The notes below the pieces were generated by a model that was not told where the DNA came from, made no database searches, and worked only from the letters and a program-made list of their open reading frames with translations. A stretch of DNA of 21,128 nt, taken from positions 1-21,128 of the forward strand of contig CANCSY010000031.1 in NCBI GenBank assembly GCA_947380915.1, in the 5' to 3' direction. How positions within the stretch are numbered: position 1 is the first letter of the stretch; each line of letters opens with the position of its first letter. Both the position numbers and the translations under genes were made by a program. The stretch is from Beijerinckiaceae bacterium. GTDB taxonomy: Bacteria > Pseudomonadota > Alphaproteobacteria > Rhizobiales > Beijerinckiaceae. Positions 6,165 through 14,518 of the stretch are shown here, piece by piece.

Positions 6165-6868
6165 AAGCTGAAAAGCGAGCCCGTGGCTTTCAGGCCCGCG
6201 GCGAGCGCCTGCTGCGCGCCTGTGATCAGCATGGGCAAGCCGGGACCGGGCAGCGGCTCCACCTTGGCAGACTGACGCGGCGGCGTCCTGGTCGCGCCAG
6301 GCGGCGGGGCGTAGGCCGCCCTGACCCTGGGCGTGCGAAGGGTCCCGACGGGCGTGGGATCAACCGGCTTTGGCGAGAAGGCAGCCGCAAGGGCGCCGAA
6401 CAGGCCCGGCTCAGGCGCGGGCGTCGCCTCTGGCTGGCGGGCGCGGGCCATCTGCGCGCCGCCCCCATTGCAGTTGCGCATGCCCAGCGCGATGAGTTCG
6501 CTCCCGGTGAGCACCCGATACTCGCGGGTCAGCCCGCCCAGCCGGGCCTGGACGGCGGCGGGATAACTGCGGAACAACTCGCCCGATATGCCCTCGTCGG
6601 CCTCGCGGGTGTTGGCGTTATAGGCCTTGTGAAATTTCAGGAGGCTGGTCGGATAGACGCAGACATTGGGCAGGCTGAGGGCCAAGGTGCAGGCGGAGCG
6701 GCATTCATGCAGCCGCACCTCGCGCCCCTCATGCCGGTAGCGGGCGGTCTGCGCCTGATATTCGGAAACGAATCCACCCACGTCCTTCATGACGATGACG
6801 GGGGCGGGAAAGGGCGGCGGATCGAGATAGGCCAATGGGAACCCGGATTCTGGACGCAGGGCGCCCAT
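6161..6868 (-). CDS. ClpP-like (COG3904-type) protein with proline-rich C-terminus, no visible signal peptide
   Basis: The 235 residues contain a short ClpP/crotonase-like core. VIVMKDVGGFVSEY (24-37) corresponds to the strand-GG turn. CRSACTLAL (56-64) holds the possible nucleophile Ser58, and LLKFHKAYN (77-85) holds the possible His80, the pattern of predicted periplasmic ClpP-like proteins of the COG3904 group. The remainder (about 140-235) is proline- and alanine-rich and looks disordered. Such proteins normally have a signal peptide, but here the frame is closed by a TAG some twenty codons upstream and no hydrophobic leader is present, so the protein may be N-terminally truncated or cytoplasmic. 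The ATG at 6868 is the only plausible start and its ribosome site is weak. Its TAG overlaps the phaZ TAG in CTAG. Function unknown. Confidence 0.65.
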   Translation of the reverse strand: MGALRPESGFPLAYLDPPPFPAPVIVMKDVGGFVSEYQAQTARYRHEGREVRLHECRSACTLALSLPNVCVYPTSLLKFHKAYNANTREADEGISGELFRSYPAAVQARLGGLTREYRVLTGSELIALGMRNCNGGGAQMARARQPEATPAPEPGLFGALAAAFSPKPVDPTPVGTLRTPRVRAAYAPPPGATRTPPRQSAKVEPLPGPGLPMLITGAQQALAAGLKATGSLFSF

Positions 6869-7005
6869 TCGCGGGCCTTGAGGGCGAAAAATAATGGCGA
6901 CGCTGACGCCACGCCCCGCTTTTCCCTATCCGCTGTGGCGCGAATGCGGCCATAACTTGCATAAACGGGGGAATAGTCCCGCCGCAGCCCAACCGACCTC
7001 GCCCT

Positions 7006-7036
7006 GAAGGATCGTTTCATGTATAGACAGCAGTGA
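7006..7036 (+). promoter_or_regulatory. Five-codon leader frame coupled to rnd
   Basis: GAAGGA at 7006-7011 is followed, seven bases later, by ATG (7019). The frame reads M-Y-R-Q-Q and stops at TGA (7034-7036), which overlaps the rnd ATG as TGATG. The rnd start itself has no Shine-Dalgarno at normal spacing. The arrangement suggests translational coupling through termination-reinitiation. Confidence 0.45.
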
Positions 7037-8214
7037 TGAGCCTGATCACGACAACTGAAGCCCTTGCCGCGGTATGCGAACGCATCTCCCGCCACCCCTT
7101 TGTCACCGTGGACACCGAGTTCCTGCGGGAGACGACCTTTTGGCCCAAGCTCTGCGTCATCCAGCTCGCCTCCGATGACGAGGCGGTGGCCGTGGATGCG
7201 CTCGCCGAGGGCCTGGATCTGACGCCGGTCTTCGAGCTGATGGCCAATCCGGCCATCGTGAAGGTCTTCCACGCCGCCCGGCAGGATATCGAAATCGTCT
7301 GGAACCTCGCCAAGATGGTGCCGGCGCCCCTGTTCGACACCCAGGTGGCGGCGATGGTCTGCGGCTTTGGCGATCAGGTCAGCTATGGGGAGCTGGTGCA
7401 GTCCATCTGCAAGATCCCCGTGGACAAGTCCTCCCGCTTCACCGACTGGTCGCGGCGCCCCCTCTCCGAGGCGCAGATCACCTATGCGCTGGCGGATGTG
7501 ACCCACCTGCGGGATGTCTACCGCTGGCTGGTGGCCCGCCTGCAGAAAACCGACCGCACGAGCTGGCTGAGCGACGAAATGCAGACGCTCACCTCCGCCT
7601 CGACCTATGAACAGCATCCCGACAATGCCTGGGAGCGCCTGCGCAACCGCGCACGCAAGCCCCGCGATCTCGCGGTGCTGATGGAAATCGCAGCCTGGCG
7701 TGAACGCGAGGCCCAATCGCGCGATGTGCCGCGTTCGCGGGTGCTCAAGGACGACATCATGATCGAGATCGCCCTGGCGGCTCCCCGCACGGCCGATCTT
7801 CTGGGGCAACTGCGCTCCTTCCCGCGCGGCATGGAGCGCTCGCGCTCGGGCGCGGATCTTCTGGCGGCGGTCGAGCGCGGCCTCGCGCGCGATCCCAAGA
7901 CCCTGCCCCGCATCGAACGCGAGCGGCGCAGCAATGGCGGCGGCGCCACCGTCGAATTGCTGAAGGTGCTGCTGCGGCAGGTGTCAGAACGCCACGGGGT
8001 CGCCGCCAAGATGATCGCCACCGTGGACGATCTTGAAGCCATCGCCTCCGATGACCGGGCCCAGGTTGCGGCCATGTCCGGCTGGCGGCGCGAATTGTTC
8101 GGCGCCAAGGCGCTCGAACTGAAACACGGCCGTCTCGCCCTCACGGTGGAAGAGGGCAAGGTCGTCACGCTGGAATGGCGCGAAACGCCGGAACCATCGG
8201 TCGATGCGGCTTAG
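7036..8214 (+). CDS. rnd: Ribonuclease D
   Basis: RNase D is a 3'-5' exoribonuclease that trims tRNA precursors and other stable RNAs. The 392-residue protein has the DEDDy exonuclease domain (about 1-170): Asp26 and Glu28 in TVDTEF, Asp84 in [10 protein letters not shown], and Tyr150/Asp154 in [11 protein letters not shown]. An HRDC domain follows at about 205-290 ([18 protein letters not shown] and the region after it), then a C-terminal HRDC-like part. Length and order are normal for alphaproteobacterial RNase D. The start could be GTG 7033 or ATG 7036; I take the ATG because it overlaps the stop of the five-codon leader and gives the usual MSLITTT opening. The gene converges on ppx with only 11 bases between the stops and no terminator between them. 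Confidence 0.95.
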   Translation: MSLITTTEALAAVCERISRHPFVTVDTEFLRETTFWPKLCVIQLASDDEAVAVDALAEGLDLTPVFELMANPAIVKVFHAARQDIEIVWNLAKMVPAPLFDTQVAAMVCGFGDQVSYGELVQSICKIPVDKSSRFTDWSRRPLSEAQITYALADVTHLRDVYRWLVARLQKTDRTSWLSDEMQTLTSASTYEQHPDNAWERLRNRARKPRDLAVLMEIAAWREREAQSRDVPRSRVLKDDIMIEIALAAPRTADLLGQLRSFPRGMERSRSGADLLAAVERGLARDPKTLPRIERERRSNGGGATVELLKVLLRQVSERHGVAAKMIATVDDLEAIASDDRAQVAAMSGWRRELFGAKALELKHGRLALTVEEGKVVTLEWRETPEPSVDAA

Positions 8215-8225
8215 AGGCCCAGGCC

Positions 8226-9755
8226 TTAATCCTGAACCCTGATCAGGTGCTCGCGTCCGATCAGCCGGCCCATCTGCTTCAGTCGCCCGACGAGACGATC
8301 ATTCACAAGTGGCGCCAGGTCCTTCGGCACGGAAAGCGTGACCCGCGTCTTGGTGCAGGTCATGGGACAGCGCGGCAAGACGCCCGGCATCGCGGCTGAA
8401 ACAATGTAACCAACGCGCATCGCGGCGCCCAGGATATGGGCGCGATCCAGCATGCGCACGGTGGCGATGCTGCGAATGGTCGGGCTCACATCCGCATCAG
8501 GTCCCATGTGCCGATATGAGGTGGTGAGCGCCAGAAAAGCGCGTCCGGGATGATCGATGCCGCCGAAAGCCGCGTTGGCGATGATGTTGAGCGATTGCTC
8601 GCCGCGATAATCGGGATGGGCGCGCCAGCCTATGTCGGAGAGCAGGCAAGCCGCATGACGCAGGCGCTTTTCATCAGGGGTTTCATCGAGCTGGGTCGAG
8701 CGCATGAAATCGTCGGTCCATCCACACAATTCCTCCCCATGAAGCGGCGCCCGCGAGCGCAGCACATTGAGGTCCCTTGCGGATGAAATCAGCGGATCGG
8801 CCCGCTTCTGCGCGGCGTCCAACCTCTCGTAGAGAAGCCCCTCCCGCACGCCCAGCGCGGAAATGACGACATCGCGCGGCTTGGCGCGGCGGATGATCTC
8901 GTCCAGCACCACGGCCCCATAGGCCAGCAGAGGGCGGCGGGCGCTCGCCACGCTGTCGATGGCGATCAGCGCATCAGCGTTGACGCGCTCCACCAGCGCG
9001 GCGAAATCGGCGGCGTCTCGGGCCGGAATCGCATAGCCATGCATGACATTGAGCGGATAATTGCGCTGGCGCATGTGCAATCGCGCCAGAGCGCGCCAGG
9101 TGCCGCCAACCGCATAAAAGCTGCGGTCGCGCAGTCCTTGCAGCGCCTTGCTGTCCGCAAGAGCCTCGCGCACGATCTTGACCGCCTTTTTCGGGCTCTT
9201 GCCCGATACGTCCATCAGCGAGAGACCACCCAGCGGCAAGGTCTCGCCCTTGCCCAAGCGTATGCCCTTCACATCAGCCAGTTCCAGAGAACCACCGCCC
9301 AGATCCCCCACCACGCCATCAGGCTTGTAGAAGCCGGAAGCTGCCCCCAGGGCGGACAATTCCGCCTCGCGGCGTCCCGCCAGAAGCTCGATGGGCGCGC
9401 CGATGGCCTCCCGCGCCGCCTCCAGAAACTGTTTGCCATTGGAAGCGTCACGCGCGGCCGCCGTGGCCAGCACATGAATATCGCCGATCTCCATGATGTC
9501 GCACAGGACACGAAACCGCCGCAGCGCCCCCAGCGCCTTGGCGACGCCATCTTCAGGCAGCTTGCCGGTGACGGCGACGCCTCGCCCCAAACCGCAGAGC
9601 AATTTGTCGTTGAAGATGGGCGTCGGCGACCGCGACAGGCCCTCATAGGCGACCAGTCGCACCGAATTGGACCCGATATCCACAATCGCCACCGGCTTGC
9701 CGATAGCCAGACGCCCCGGCGCGTCAAGTTTCGCGAGGCTTTTTTTGAAGATCAT
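8226..9755 (-). CDS. ppx: Exopolyphosphatase (Ppx/GppA family)
   Basis: Ppx hydrolyses terminal phosphates from inorganic polyphosphate; GppA members also convert pppGpp to ppGpp. The 509-residue protein has the ASKHA-fold nucleotide/phosphate loops VDIGSNSVRLV (25-35) and GDLGGGSLEL (150-159), and the expected catalytic glutamate Glu130 in AGRREAEL. A helical C-terminal region of about 320-500 contains HAACLLSDIGWRAHPDYR, similar to the HD-like second domain of the family. Its ATG lies four bases after the ppk stop; the GGTGA overlapping that stop can serve as ribosome site, so translation is probably coupled. Sharing an operon with the synthase favours a polyphosphate role over a GppA-only role, but the sequence does not decide this. 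Confidence 0.93.
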   Translation of the reverse strand: MIFKKSLAKLDAPGRLAIGKPVAIVDIGSNSVRLVAYEGLSRSPTPIFNDKLLCGLGRGVAVTGKLPEDGVAKALGALRRFRVLCDIMEIGDIHVLATAAARDASNGKQFLEAAREAIGAPIELLAGRREAELSALGAASGFYKPDGVVGDLGGGSLELADVKGIRLGKGETLPLGGLSLMDVSGKSPKKAVKIVREALADSKALQGLRDRSFYAVGGTWRALARLHMRQRNYPLNVMHGYAIPARDAADFAALVERVNADALIAIDSVASARRPLLAYGAVVLDEIIRRAKPRDVVISALGVREGLLYERLDAAQKRADPLISSARDLNVLRSRAPLHGEELCGWTDDFMRSTQLDETPDEKRLRHAACLLSDIGWRAHPDYRGEQSLNIIANAAFGGIDHPGRAFLALTTSYRHMGPDADVSPTIRSIATVRMLDRAHILGAAMRVGYIVSAAMPGVLPRCPMTCTKTRVTLSVPKDLAPLVNDRLVGRLKQMGRLIGREHLIRVQD

Positions 9756-9759
9756 GCGA

Positions 9760-11958
9760 TCACCGTGATTGCAATCGTTTGAAGAGGTTCTTCGGACTGG
9801 AGTTTTTCAACGACTTGCCCCGTCCTGAAAGGCTGGGATTGGTCATGAAATAGCTATGCGCATTGAAGGGCTCCTCGCCCGCCAACAAGCTGACCCGTTC
9901 ACTACTACCATCCGACAGAACGCGATAGCTCTGCTGATTGTCCATGAAATTGGCGACCATGATCTGGTCCAGCACCTGTTCATGGACGGTCGGGTTGACG
10001 ATGGGGGTCATGACCTCCACCCGCCGCTCCAGATTGCGCTGCATGAGATCGGCGGAGGAAATGTAGACATGGGCCTTGGGATGGGGCAGTCCGTGCCCGC
10101 CGCCAAAGCAATAGACGCGCGCGTGTTCCAGAAAGCGCCCCACGATGGACTTCACGCGGATATTGTCAGATAGGCCCGGCACGCCCGGCCGCAGGCAACA
10201 AATGCCGCGCACCACCAGATCAACCTGCACGCCCGCCTGGCTCGCCTGATAGAAGGCGTCGATGATCTGCGGGTCAACCAGCGCATTGCACTTGGCCCAG
10301 ATGGCCGCAGGCTTGCCCGCTTTCGCAAAGCCGATCTCTTCCTCGATATGTTGCAGCAAACGCTTCTTGAGCGAGATCGGCGAGACCGCCATGCGCTCCA
10401 GCCCGGCGGGCTCGGCATATCCCGTCACATAGTTGAAGATGCGCGCCACATCGCGGCCAATGGCGGGGTCGGCGGTGAAGTAGGAAATGTCGGTATAAAT
10501 GCGCGCTGTGACCGGATGGTAGTTGCCGGTGCCCACGTGGCAATAGGTGACGAGATTGGCCCCCTCGCGGCGCACCACCATGGACAGTTTGGCGTGGGTC
10601 TTCAGCTCGAGAAAGCCGAACACCACTTGAGCGCCCGCGCGCTCCAGATCGCGCGCCCAGCGGATATTCGCTTCCTCATCGAAACGCGCCTTCAACTCGA
10701 TGAGGGCGGTGACGGACTTGCCCGCCTCCGCAGCCTCGATGAGGGCGCGTACGATGGGGCTGTCATTCGAGGTGCGATAGAGCGTCTGCTTGATCGCGAC
10801 CACATTGGGATCGCGCGCCGCCTGGCTGAGAAACTGCACCACAACGTCGAAGGATTCATAGGGGTGATGAACCACCAGATCCTTCTGCTTGATCGCCGCG
10901 AAACAATCGCCGCCATTGTCGCGCACCCGCTCGGGGAAGCGCGGATTATAGGGCGTGAATTTTAGATCAGGCCGCGCGATGCCGACAATGTCGGACAGTT
11001 CGTTCAGCGCCAGCATGCCCTCGTGAATGAAGATCTCTTCGGGCAACACATCGAGTTCTTCAGCGACGAATTGCTGCAATTCGTCGGGCATGTTCGAATC
11101 GAACTCGAGCCTGATGACAATGCCGCGCCGACGGCGCTTCAACGCCGTCTCGAAAAGCAGCACGAGATCTTCGGACTCTTCCTCGATCTCGATTTCGCTG
11201 TCGCGCACCACGCGGAAGAAGCCATGACCCTTCACCGCATAGCCTGGAAAGAGGCGTTGCGACTGCATGATGATCAACGCTTCTAGCGCAACGAAACGCG
11301 CCTTGCCTGGCGCAAGCTGTTCAGGCAGACGCACGAAACGGTCGATCTTGGCGGGCAGGCGCACGAGGGCGTTGAGGCGGCGTCCGTCCGACTGGCGCAT
11401 CAGTTCGACAGTGACGCTGAAACCGAAGTTCGGGATGAACGGAAACGGATGCGCCGGATCTATGGCGATAGGCGTCAGCACGGGAAAGACATGCAGCATG
11501 AAATGGTCTGATATCCAGTCATGCTCGGCCTTGGAGAGATCGGCGGGATCGACGACCTCGATCTTCTCTTGCGCAAGCTCCTCGCGCAATTCGCGCCAGC
11601 GCAACTGCTGCTCGGCCGCCAGCACGGCAACCCGCTCGCGGATGCGCAGGAGTTGTTCGGCGGGCGTCAGACCATCATCCGAGGGCGTGGCGATCCCGGC
11701 GCGGCTCTGGCGACGCAGGCCAGCCACGCGCACCATGAAGAACTCGTCAAGATTGCTCGCCGATATCGTCAGGAAGCGCAGTTGCTCCAGCAGGGGGTGA
11801 TTGGGATTCGAGGCTTCCTCGAGAACCCTGCGGTTGAATTCCAGCCAGGAAAGTTCGCGATTGATGAAACGATCCTGCGACTCACTCGTGGCGGCGGTTC
11901 GCTCGTCCTGAATCATGGCTTGATCCTCGATCGTAGCCTCATTCAATTCATTCGCCAC
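9760..11958 (-). CDS. ppk: Polyphosphate kinase 1
   Basis: PPK1 polymerises the gamma-phosphate of ATP into long-chain polyphosphate, reversibly, at the membrane. The N-terminal domain opens [19 protein letters not shown]. The catalytic histidine region is [14 protein letters not shown], with His455 as the autophosphorylated residue, followed by [17 protein letters not shown]. The second essential histidine is in [10 protein letters not shown] (His612), numbered from the start used here. I place the start at GTG 11958 because GGGAGG lies five bases upstream; a GTG at 11979 in the same frame has no ribosome site and would add seven residues. The protein is then 732 residues, normal for PPK1. 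The gene is preceded by a Pho-box-like sequence and followed by ppx four bases later. Confidence 0.95.
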   Translation of the reverse strand: MANELNEATIEDQAMIQDERTAATSESQDRFINRELSWLEFNRRVLEEASNPNHPLLEQLRFLTISASNLDEFFMVRVAGLRRQSRAGIATPSDDGLTPAEQLLRIRERVAVLAAEQQLRWRELREELAQEKIEVVDPADLSKAEHDWISDHFMLHVFPVLTPIAIDPAHPFPFIPNFGFSVTVELMRQSDGRRLNALVRLPAKIDRFVRLPEQLAPGKARFVALEALIIMQSQRLFPGYAVKGHGFFRVVRDSEIEIEEESEDLVLLFETALKRRRRGIVIRLEFDSNMPDELQQFVAEELDVLPEEIFIHEGMLALNELSDIVGIARPDLKFTPYNPRFPERVRDNGGDCFAAIKQKDLVVHHPYESFDVVVQFLSQAARDPNVVAIKQTLYRTSNDSPIVRALIEAAEAGKSVTALIELKARFDEEANIRWARDLERAGAQVVFGFLELKTHAKLSMVVRREGANLVTYCHVGTGNYHPVTARIYTDISYFTADPAIGRDVARIFNYVTGYAEPAGLERMAVSPISLKKRLLQHIEEEIGFAKAGKPAAIWAKCNALVDPQIIDAFYQASQAGVQVDLVVRGICCLRPGVPGLSDNIRVKSIVGRFLEHARVYCFGGGHGLPHPKAHVYISSADLMQRNLERRVEVMTPIVNPTVHEQVLDQIMVANFMDNQQSYRVLSDGSSERVSLLAGEEPFNAHSYFMTNPSLSGRGKSLKNSSPKNLFKRLQSR

Positions 11959-12007
11959 ATCGGCCTCCCGTAAATCCACCTGACGGGGCGGACCCTTTCG
12001 AAGGGAT

Positions 12008-12025
12008 GTGACAATAACATGACGG
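12008..12025 (-). promoter_or_regulatory. Candidate PhoB box upstream of ppk
   Basis: On the minus strand the sequence reads CCGTCAT, GTTA, TTGTCAC. This is two 7-base units separated by four bases, the 11-base periodicity of the PhoB consensus (CTGTCAT, 4 bases, CTGTCAT), with 6 of 7 and 5 of 7 matches. It lies directly after the hdaA stop, about 50 bases upstream of the ppk start. PhoB activation of ppk is known in other proteobacteria. A -10 element is not obvious. Confidence 0.55.
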
Positions 12026-12027
12026 CC

Positions 12028-12708
12028 TCACCGATGCGTCTCCAGAGCGCGCAGAACATCGCCCGCCATGGGCCGGGTGATCCGCCGTCCGGCCATGAGC
12101 GCCTCGCGGTCCAGCGCCTCCACCACCTGCCGCGCCGCCTCCAGCGAACGCTCGATGCGCAGTGCCAGATATTCGACCACGGACGTGTCCACCACCAACT
12201 GTCGGTCGATGAAAAGCTTGACGAGAACAGCCCGCACCAGCGCATCATCAGGCTCGGCGATCTCAACGGCGGGCGCAAGGCGCAGGCGCGAAAGCAAATC
12301 GGGTGTGCGCAGCCCCCAGCCATCAGGCCAGCCACGCGCGGTGATGACGAGCCAGCAGGAAGACGCTGTGCGCACGAGGTTCAGCAGGTGAAAAAGCTGG
12401 GCTTCGATCCCCCGGGCCATCTCCACATCCTCCAGCAGAATGGGGCCGCCAGAAGCAAGCATCGATATGTCGGCGCCCAACAGCGCGCAGGCGGGCAGAA
12501 CACGGGCCTGGCAACGTTCCGCCCAGATCGCCCCCAGATGGCTCTTGCCAGCGCCGGTCGGCCCCAGCAGCAGCAGCACACGGTCAGGCCAGGCTGGCCA
12601 ACGCTCGAAAGTCTCGAAAGCATCGATATTCGAGGGCGAGACCAGAAAATCATCCCGGCCGAACCGGGTCTCGATCGGCAGATCAAGAGTGAGTTGGCGC
12701 GGGGCCAT
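12028..12708 (-). CDS. hdaA: HdaA, DnaA-related regulator of replication initiation
   Basis: The 226-residue protein is a short DnaA-like AAA+ protein without the DNA-binding domain IV. It begins with the sliding-clamp-binding motif QLTLDL (5-10), characteristic of Hda/HdaA. Walker A is GPTGAGKSHL (49-58) and Walker B is ILLEDVE (90-96). HdaA acts with the replication clamp to stimulate ATP hydrolysis by DnaA after initiation, preventing re-initiation. Its ATG overlaps the stop of the preceding perM-like gene as TGATG, so the two are translationally coupled. The location between a PerM-type membrane protein and ppk is shared by many alphaproteobacteria, as far as I recall including Caulobacter, which supports the assignment. 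Confidence 0.92.
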   Translation of the reverse strand: MAPRQLTLDLPIETRFGRDDFLVSPSNIDAFETFERWPAWPDRVLLLLGPTGAGKSHLGAIWAERCQARVLPACALLGADISMLASGGPILLEDVEMARGIEAQLFHLLNLVRTASSCWLVITARGWPDGWGLRTPDLLSRLRLAPAVEIAEPDDALVRAVLVKLFIDRQLVVDTSVVEYLALRIERSLEAARQVVEALDREALMAGRRITRPMAGDVLRALETHR

Positions 12709-13826
12709 CAGGCGGTTTCCCTGCTGGTTTCAGGCACGCCCCTGTAGAGGGGGCTTTCGAAATAACGCGCCAGCGCAAAACGAAACAAAACGCCGATGAC
12801 GGCCGCCACCGGGACCGCGAGGATCAGGCCCGTGAACCCGAAAAGGCTCCCGAAAGCGAAAAGCGCAAACATCAGCCAGACCGGATGCAGGCCGACCGAC
12901 GCGCCCACCAGGCGCGGCGTCAGCACATTGCCCTCCAGAAATTGCCCCACGCCGATCACCCCCATGGCCATGCCAAACAGGGTCAGGCTGGGCCAGCCCT
13001 GCACGATGGACATGCCCGCCGACAGAACGAGCGCCGTCAGAGAGCCCACATAGGGAATGAAACTCAGGAACCCCGCGCAGACGCCGATCAGGAACCCGAA
13101 CTTGAGCCCGATGAGGGACAGGCCGATCCCATACCAGAGGCCCAGAAACAGACACACCAGAGACTGGCCCCTCAGAAAACCGGAGATGGCGCGGTTCATG
13201 TCCCTCGCCAGAACGCGCACGTCCTCCCGATGGGCGGGGGGCGCTATTTTATCGAGGGTTTCAATCATCCGCCCCCAATCGAGCAGGATGTAGAAGGCCA
13301 CGACCGGCGTCACCACAAGCAGGGAAAAGACGCTGACCAGCGCCTGTCCGCCCGACCAGAGCGACTTCAGGAAAGCCAGCATCCATTGCGCGCCCTGCCC
13401 CACGATATCGCCCATGGACTTCTGCATGTCGGCGGCGTCCAGCCTTGCATCCAGGCCCAGGCGCTCCAGCAGGGCGCCGCCGCCCAGTTTGCCACCGAGC
13501 AGGCCGCCCTCCTGCGCCACCAAGGCCTGCAACCGCGTGACGAGATCCGGCAGGTTCTCGATGAAGGAGGCGAGTTGATGCGCAAGCACAGGCACGAAAA
13601 GAATCAGCAGCAGAACGAAGATCAAGCTGACGACGACGACGATGAGCAGCGCCGAGCCCAGGCGGCTCAACCCTGCCCGCTCCAACCGGTCGGCCAGCGG
13701 GTTAAAAAGATAGGCGAGAACCATCCCCGCCACGAAAGGCAGCAGGACGCCGCTGAAAACATAGAGGAACAGCGCCAGCGCCGCAAAAGCCCCGAGCCAG
13801 AATCCCAACTGCCGTTCGAGCCGCAT
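12708..13826 (-). CDS. AI-2E family (PerM/TqsA-type) membrane protein
   Basis: The 372-residue protein has the layout of the AI-2E transporter family (PF01594). Two hydrophobic helices lie near the N-terminus (about 8-40), with another at about 58-85. A more hydrophilic extracytoplasmic segment (about 85-150) includes LARDLV-like amphipathic stretches. Several membrane helices run from about 150 to 365, with VVTPVVAFYILLDW and GFLSFIPYVG, both typical of the family. Members include exporters of signalling molecules and Na+/H+ antiporters; the substrate cannot be inferred here. The ATG has AAAGGA at a spacing of six bases and lies nine bases after the CDP-alcohol transferase stop. The stop overlaps hdaA. 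The order suggests a single operon, though no functional link to replication control is known. Confidence 0.9.
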   Translation of the reverse strand: MRLERQLGFWLGAFAALALFLYVFSGVLLPFVAGMVLAYLFNPLADRLERAGLSRLGSALLIVVVVSLIFVLLLILFVPVLAHQLASFIENLPDLVTRLQALVAQEGGLLGGKLGGGALLERLGLDARLDAADMQKSMGDIVGQGAQWMLAFLKSLWSGGQALVSVFSLLVVTPVVAFYILLDWGRMIETLDKIAPPAHREDVRVLARDMNRAISGFLRGQSLVCLFLGLWYGIGLSLIGLKFGFLIGVCAGFLSFIPYVGSLTALVLSAGMSIVQGWPSLTLFGMAMGVIGVGQFLEGNVLTPRLVGASVGLHPVWLMFALFAFGSLFGFTGLILAVPVAAVIGVLFRFALARYFESPLYRGVPETSRETA

Positions 13827-13835
13827 GAACGTCCT

Positions 13836-14369
13836 TTACGCACTCATATGCCTCAGCCACTGCGTCAGATAGGCTGCGGTCGAGGCGAGCGTCAATGCCA
13901 TGACCCCATAGAGCATGGGCTCGAACCATACACCCTGCAGGACGCCGAAGGCCATGGCGGCGAGCGCGGCGCCCGCAAAGGTGATCTGGGCGGCGGTATT
14001 GAGCTTGGAAATCCTCAGGGGTCGGATCTGAACGGGCTTGTCGAGGACCCAGGACACGATCACGGCCCCCAGGATCATCAGATCCCGGGCGACGACGAGA
14101 ATGGCGATCCAGACCGGAACGACATGCGACAGCGCCAGAGCGATGAAGATCGACATGAGCAAGGCCTTGTCGGCGAGGGCGTCCAGATAGGCGCCGAGTT
14201 CGGATCGCACATCAAAGCGCCGCGCGATGAAGCCATCCAGCCCGTCCGAGAGTCCGGCCACGGCGAAAGCGGCGAAAGCCCAGCCCCAGGCCTGGGCGGC
14301 GATCATCACGACCGCCACGGGAACCAGCATCAAACGCATCACGGTGATCAAATTGGGGATATTTTTCAC
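13836..14369 (-). CDS. CDP-alcohol phosphatidyltransferase family membrane protein
   Basis: The 177-residue integral membrane protein carries the complete catalytic signature D-x2-D-G-x2-A-R-x8-G-x3-D-x3-D. This is Asp42, Asp45-Gly46, Ala49-Arg50, Gly59, Asp63 and Asp67, between the first and third membrane helices. The family transfers a phosphatidyl group from CDP-diacylglycerol to an alcohol such as glycerol 3-phosphate. The opening NIPNLITVMRLMLVPV resembles PgsA, but a second pgsA-like paralogue is usual in this genomic position, so the product may not be the main phosphatidylglycerophosphate synthase; I leave the symbol empty. The start is a GTG with a GGGCGGA-like site just upstream. 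It heads the minus-strand operon leading to ppx and diverges from purM. Confidence 0.88.
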   Translation of the reverse strand: MKNIPNLITVMRLMLVPVAVVMIAAQAWGWAFAAFAVAGLSDGLDGFIARRFDVRSELGAYLDALADKALLMSIFIALALSHVVPVWIAILVVARDLMILGAVIVSWVLDKPVQIRPLRISKLNTAAQITFAGAALAAMAFGVLQGVWFEPMLYGVMALTLASTAAYLTQWLRHMSA

Positions 14370-14518
14370 ATTTCCGCCCTGTGAAGGTGTGACTCCTATA
14401 TGCCCTATTTCGCTCCCGGACGGTATCGCCCGTTCGGCGCAGGGGCTTCCGCTACGCCCATTTGCCTTGCATCCGCAAACGCTGCGCGCTAACCCGGCCT
14501 GACATCAGGGGACATTCC
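14370..14518. promoter_or_regulatory. Divergent promoter region between the CDP-alcohol transferase and purM
   Basis: These 149 bases separate two operons reading away from each other and must hold both promoters and the purM ribosome site (GGGGA at about 14508-14513). I could not pick a convincing -35/-10 pair on either strand, and saw no PurR-type palindrome or purine riboswitch. Confidence 0.5.

Noticed and set aside
6787..7809. Open frame of 340 codons on the minus strand
   Set aside because: It is antisense to rnd, whose exonuclease motifs are unmistakable.
11959..11979. GTG at 11979 as the ppk start
   Set aside because: No Shine-Dalgarno precedes it, whereas the GTG at 11958 has GGGAGG at ideal spacing.
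12885..14384. Open frame of 499 codons on the plus strand
   Set aside because: It is antisense to the AI-2E family and CDP-alcohol transferase genes, and its histidine/glutamine-rich composition is typical of antisense frames.
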